In this document: piece by piece, positions 5,124 through 7,082 of the stretch
Position numbering within the stretch: the first letter of the stretch is position 1
How the letters are laid out: each line of letters begins with the position of its first letter
NCBI GenBank assembly: GCA_018644745.1
Contig: JABGPX010000633.1
Location: forward strand, 1-7,082
DNA length: 7,082 nucleotides
Origin: Spirochaetales bacterium
GTDB lineage: Bacteria > Spirochaetota > Spirochaetia > ARS1246
Direction of reading: 5' to 3'
Translations under genes and position numbers: made by a program
Notes under the pieces: generated by a model
Database searches by the model: none
Seen by the model: the letters and a program-made list of their open reading frames with translations, nothing else
Told to the model about the DNA's origin: nothing

Positions 5124-7082
5124 ATGTCGCAAGAAAATCCAAAAAAAATCAAAATTAAACTCGCAGGTAAAGATGGCAATACATACGGAACTGAACCGCT
5201 TACCTTCGGGATGCCGTTCGCCGAGGGTGACTTTACCTCTACCGCGGGTGTCAGTGTAACCGATCCTGACGGACACCATATTCAGGTCCAGACTGAATGC
5301 CTGACGTCATGGCAAAAGAACGGTCGTGATGTAAAGTGGCTGCTCATGGACATACAGAGGAACCAGGAACTCAATTCGGATGCGATCCTGACCGCGGAAT
5401 ACCCAACGGCATCTGAAGGACGTGATGTAAAAGCGGGGCCGGAAGGCCAAACTGAGATCGTGGTAAAGGAATCAAAGGAATTACTGAAAATTGATACTGG
5501 TGTACTTCGAATCGATTTCAGAAAGTCATTCGATGTATGGAAAGTTCCGAGCAAATCCTCCGTAATCGCGAGTTGCCGTCTTAAAACGGAGGACGGATGG
5601 CTCGAAGTACAAAGCGGAGACGGGCCGGTGCTCTATATGAAAGACCAGTACGGCAAATGTTATGATTCGCTTTCCTCGGGGTTCCCACCCACAGTTATTT
5701 TGGAGGAGAGCGGACCGCTTCGTGTTTGCATTCTCATAAAAGGATTTCTCACATCAGAGACGGGGGTACGGTTCTGTCCGTATCAGCTCCGCATACACCT
5801 GTATGCCGGAAAATCTGATCTTCGGGTGTTTCACACATTCGTCTTTGACCAGGATCCGCATAGTGTTGAGCTCTCCGCTATTGGTATCGACTTTCCACTC
5901 GCTCTCGGAGACCGTTTGCGAGCGGCGACCGGCGGTGACGGCGGCGGCGCGCACTTTTATGAGAATTGGCGGAGCTTGTCCACTCTGCAATACGATGACG
6001 AACACTACGATGTGTGGCGTAATGGGACGCTTTGCGGCGCGGGGAAACGGACCCCGGGATGGGCCTCGCTTTGCGGTACTAAGGCGAGCGCGGTAGCTGC
6101 GATCCGTGATGCATGGCAGGAGTATCCGAAAGGATTTATGATAAACGAGAACGGCATCGACATTCAGATATGGCCGGAGTCGTATGAACGGCCGCTTGTC
6201 TTTTCCACCCCTTTCGAGGAACAGGAGATCCGTTTTTTCAGCCACAAAAATAATGGTCCGATCCGGGACGAGGACGAGTTGTGTGAACTGCTCGCTGCGA
6301 ATCCGACCGCGCCGCTCAACCTTAAAAGCTTTAACATCCGCAGCCTGGAGGAAGCCCGATGGGTTGAAGAAATGATGGAAAAACATGCGGCGGGCCGGAT
6401 CATGGCCTACAACGATCTGGATACAAACAACGGCCTCGGCGCGGCCAAAACAACGGAAATTGTGATCCGGTTTTCTGAGACGCAGCTTTCCGATGCTGAT
6501 TCGCTGGCGTTCTCCGAAACCGTCCAAGACCCGCTTCGCGCGGTCGTCGATCCGGAATACGTATGCGGAACCGGAGCACTGGACCACTTCTACCACGCCG
6601 GAGATTCGCGGTTCAGCGGCCCGGATTCGGACCTTGATGATTATTTTGAACCCATCGTCATCGATCCCGTCGAACGATGCAAATTGTACGGAATGATGCG
6701 ATTCGGCAATATGGTATGCGTGCATTCCTCGGCAGTTCCATGGGTGTACTTGCTCTATAAGGATTCAGAACCGCTAAAAGCTCTCAGATACATCGGCCCT
6801 TACAACAACGAAGCCAACGATCAGATCATGGGTGTCTGGGGGCAATTCATAAGAACCGGGAACCCGGATTATCTTCGAGTCGCGGAACGGTATTCGCGAT
6901 CGACCGCGGATGTCGGATTTGTCCATGCTCATCCGGGACATCCGGAACATGTCGGCGTAATGCACTATCACAGCGACAGTCCGTGGAGCGGGGGATTCAG
7001 CCCGTCGCATTCCGTCATCAGTGGAATTCTCACCGATTACTATATAACGGGAAACCGCCGTCTTCTCGATGTGGCGAAGGAG
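5124..7082 (+). CDS. Exo-rhamnogalacturonan lyase family protein (PL26/YetA-like), 3' end outside window
   Basis: The frame is open for 653 codons to the window edge. It resembles the PcRGLX/YetA family (polysaccharide lyase family 26), whose members are about 850-900 residues, so roughly a quarter is missing. The N-terminal beta domain has the family opening LTFGMPFAEGDF (26-37), then TDPDGHHIQVQTECLTSW (46-63) and DVKWLLMDI (69-77). A central beta-sandwich-like part follows to about 450, ending in GLGAAKTTEIVIRF (437-450). The catalytic (alpha/alpha) toroid begins after it: NNEANDQIMGVWGQFIRTGN (561-580), then HAHPGHPEH (601-609), MHYHSDSPWSGGFSPSHS (613-630) and ILTDYYITGNRRLLDVAKE (635-653). 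The His-rich block and WSGG...SH are typical of the family. Known members cleave the rhamnogalacturonan I backbone from its end, releasing an unsaturated galacturonate-rhamnose disaccharide. No signal peptide is seen, so it probably acts in the cytoplasm on imported oligosaccharides. Substrate is by family inference. Confidence 0.8.
   Translation, partial: MSQENPKKIKIKLAGKDGNTYGTEPLTFGMPFAEGDFTSTAGVSVTDPDGHHIQVQTECLTSWQKNGRDVKWLLMDIQRNQELNSDAILTAEYPTASEGRDVKAGPEGQTEIVVKESKELLKIDTGVLRIDFRKSFDVWKVPSKSSVIASCRLKTEDGWLEVQSGDGPVLYMKDQYGKCYDSLSSGFPPTVILEESGPLRVCILIKGFLTSETGVRFCPYQLRIHLYAGKSDLRVFHTFVFDQDPHSVELSAIGIDFPLALGDRLRAATGGDGGGAHFYENWRSLSTLQYDDEHYDVWRNGTLCGAGKRTPGWASLCGTKASAVAAIRDAWQEYPKGFMINENGIDIQIWPESYERPLVFSTPFEEQEIRFFSHKNNGPIRDEDELCELLAANPTAPLNLKSFNIRSLEEARWVEEMMEKHAAGRIMAYNDLDTNNGLGAAKTTEIVIRFSETQLSDADSLAFSETVQDPLRAVVDPEYVCGTGALDHFYHAGDSRFSGPDSDLDDYFEPIVIDPVERCKLYGMMRFGNMVCVHSSAVPWVYLLYKDSEPLKALRYIGPYNNEANDQIMGVWGQFIRTGNPDYLRVAERYSRSTADVGFVHAHPGHPEHVGVMHYHSDSPWSGGFSPSHSVISGILTDYYITGNRRLLDVAKE

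Noticed and set aside
5754..6725. Long minus-strand open frame of 323 codons
   Set aside because: It lies wholly antisense to the PL26-like gene, which has recognisable domain blocks across the same interval.

Overview
The window looks like bacterial genome sequence with two unlike halves. The right half (about 3238-7082) is a carbohydrate locus of moderate to high GC. A sialidase-like beta-propeller protein on the minus strand (3238-4902) is transcribed divergently from a large exo-rhamnogalacturonan-lyase-like (PL26/YetA-type) protein on the plus strand (5124 to beyond the window end). Neither protein shows a signal peptide, so both probably act on imported oligosaccharides. They share a 221-base intergenic region that holds a perfect palindrome and an imperfect stem-loop in the presumed leader of the lyase gene. 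This gene content is common in glycan-degrading bacteria such as the PVC group (Lentisphaerota, Kiritimatiellota, Planctomycetota); that placement is from memory of the families and is tentative.

The left half (1-3111) is a cluster of toxin-antitoxin genes, all on the minus strand and in different states of preservation. In transcription order they are: a CopG/ribbon-helix-helix antitoxin (2884-3111) followed by a 3'-truncated RelE/ParE-like toxin (2726-2893); an intact-looking hicB-hicA pair (2106-2509); a degraded AbiE module in which abiEi has lost its N-terminal domain through frame disruption (1365-1805) and abiEii survives only as a short 5' fragment (to 1368); and an MNT nucleotidyltransferase-HEPN pair (390-734 and 1-406, the latter running off the window start).

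Between hicA and the abiE remnant, on the opposite strand, lies the 5' fragment of an acetylxylan-esterase/dienelactone-hydrolase-like gene (1928-2128). Its recognisable sequence stops within a few bases of the hicA stop codon. This suggests that a carbohydrate locus was broken and partly replaced by the toxin-antitoxin block. No transposase, integrase or clear terminal repeat is visible. A GC-rich stretch (about 735-1275) between the MNT gene and the abiEii fragment has no convincing gene, only a low-confidence remnant with an FFGGTAL motif.

No RNA genes or CRISPR arrays were recognised.
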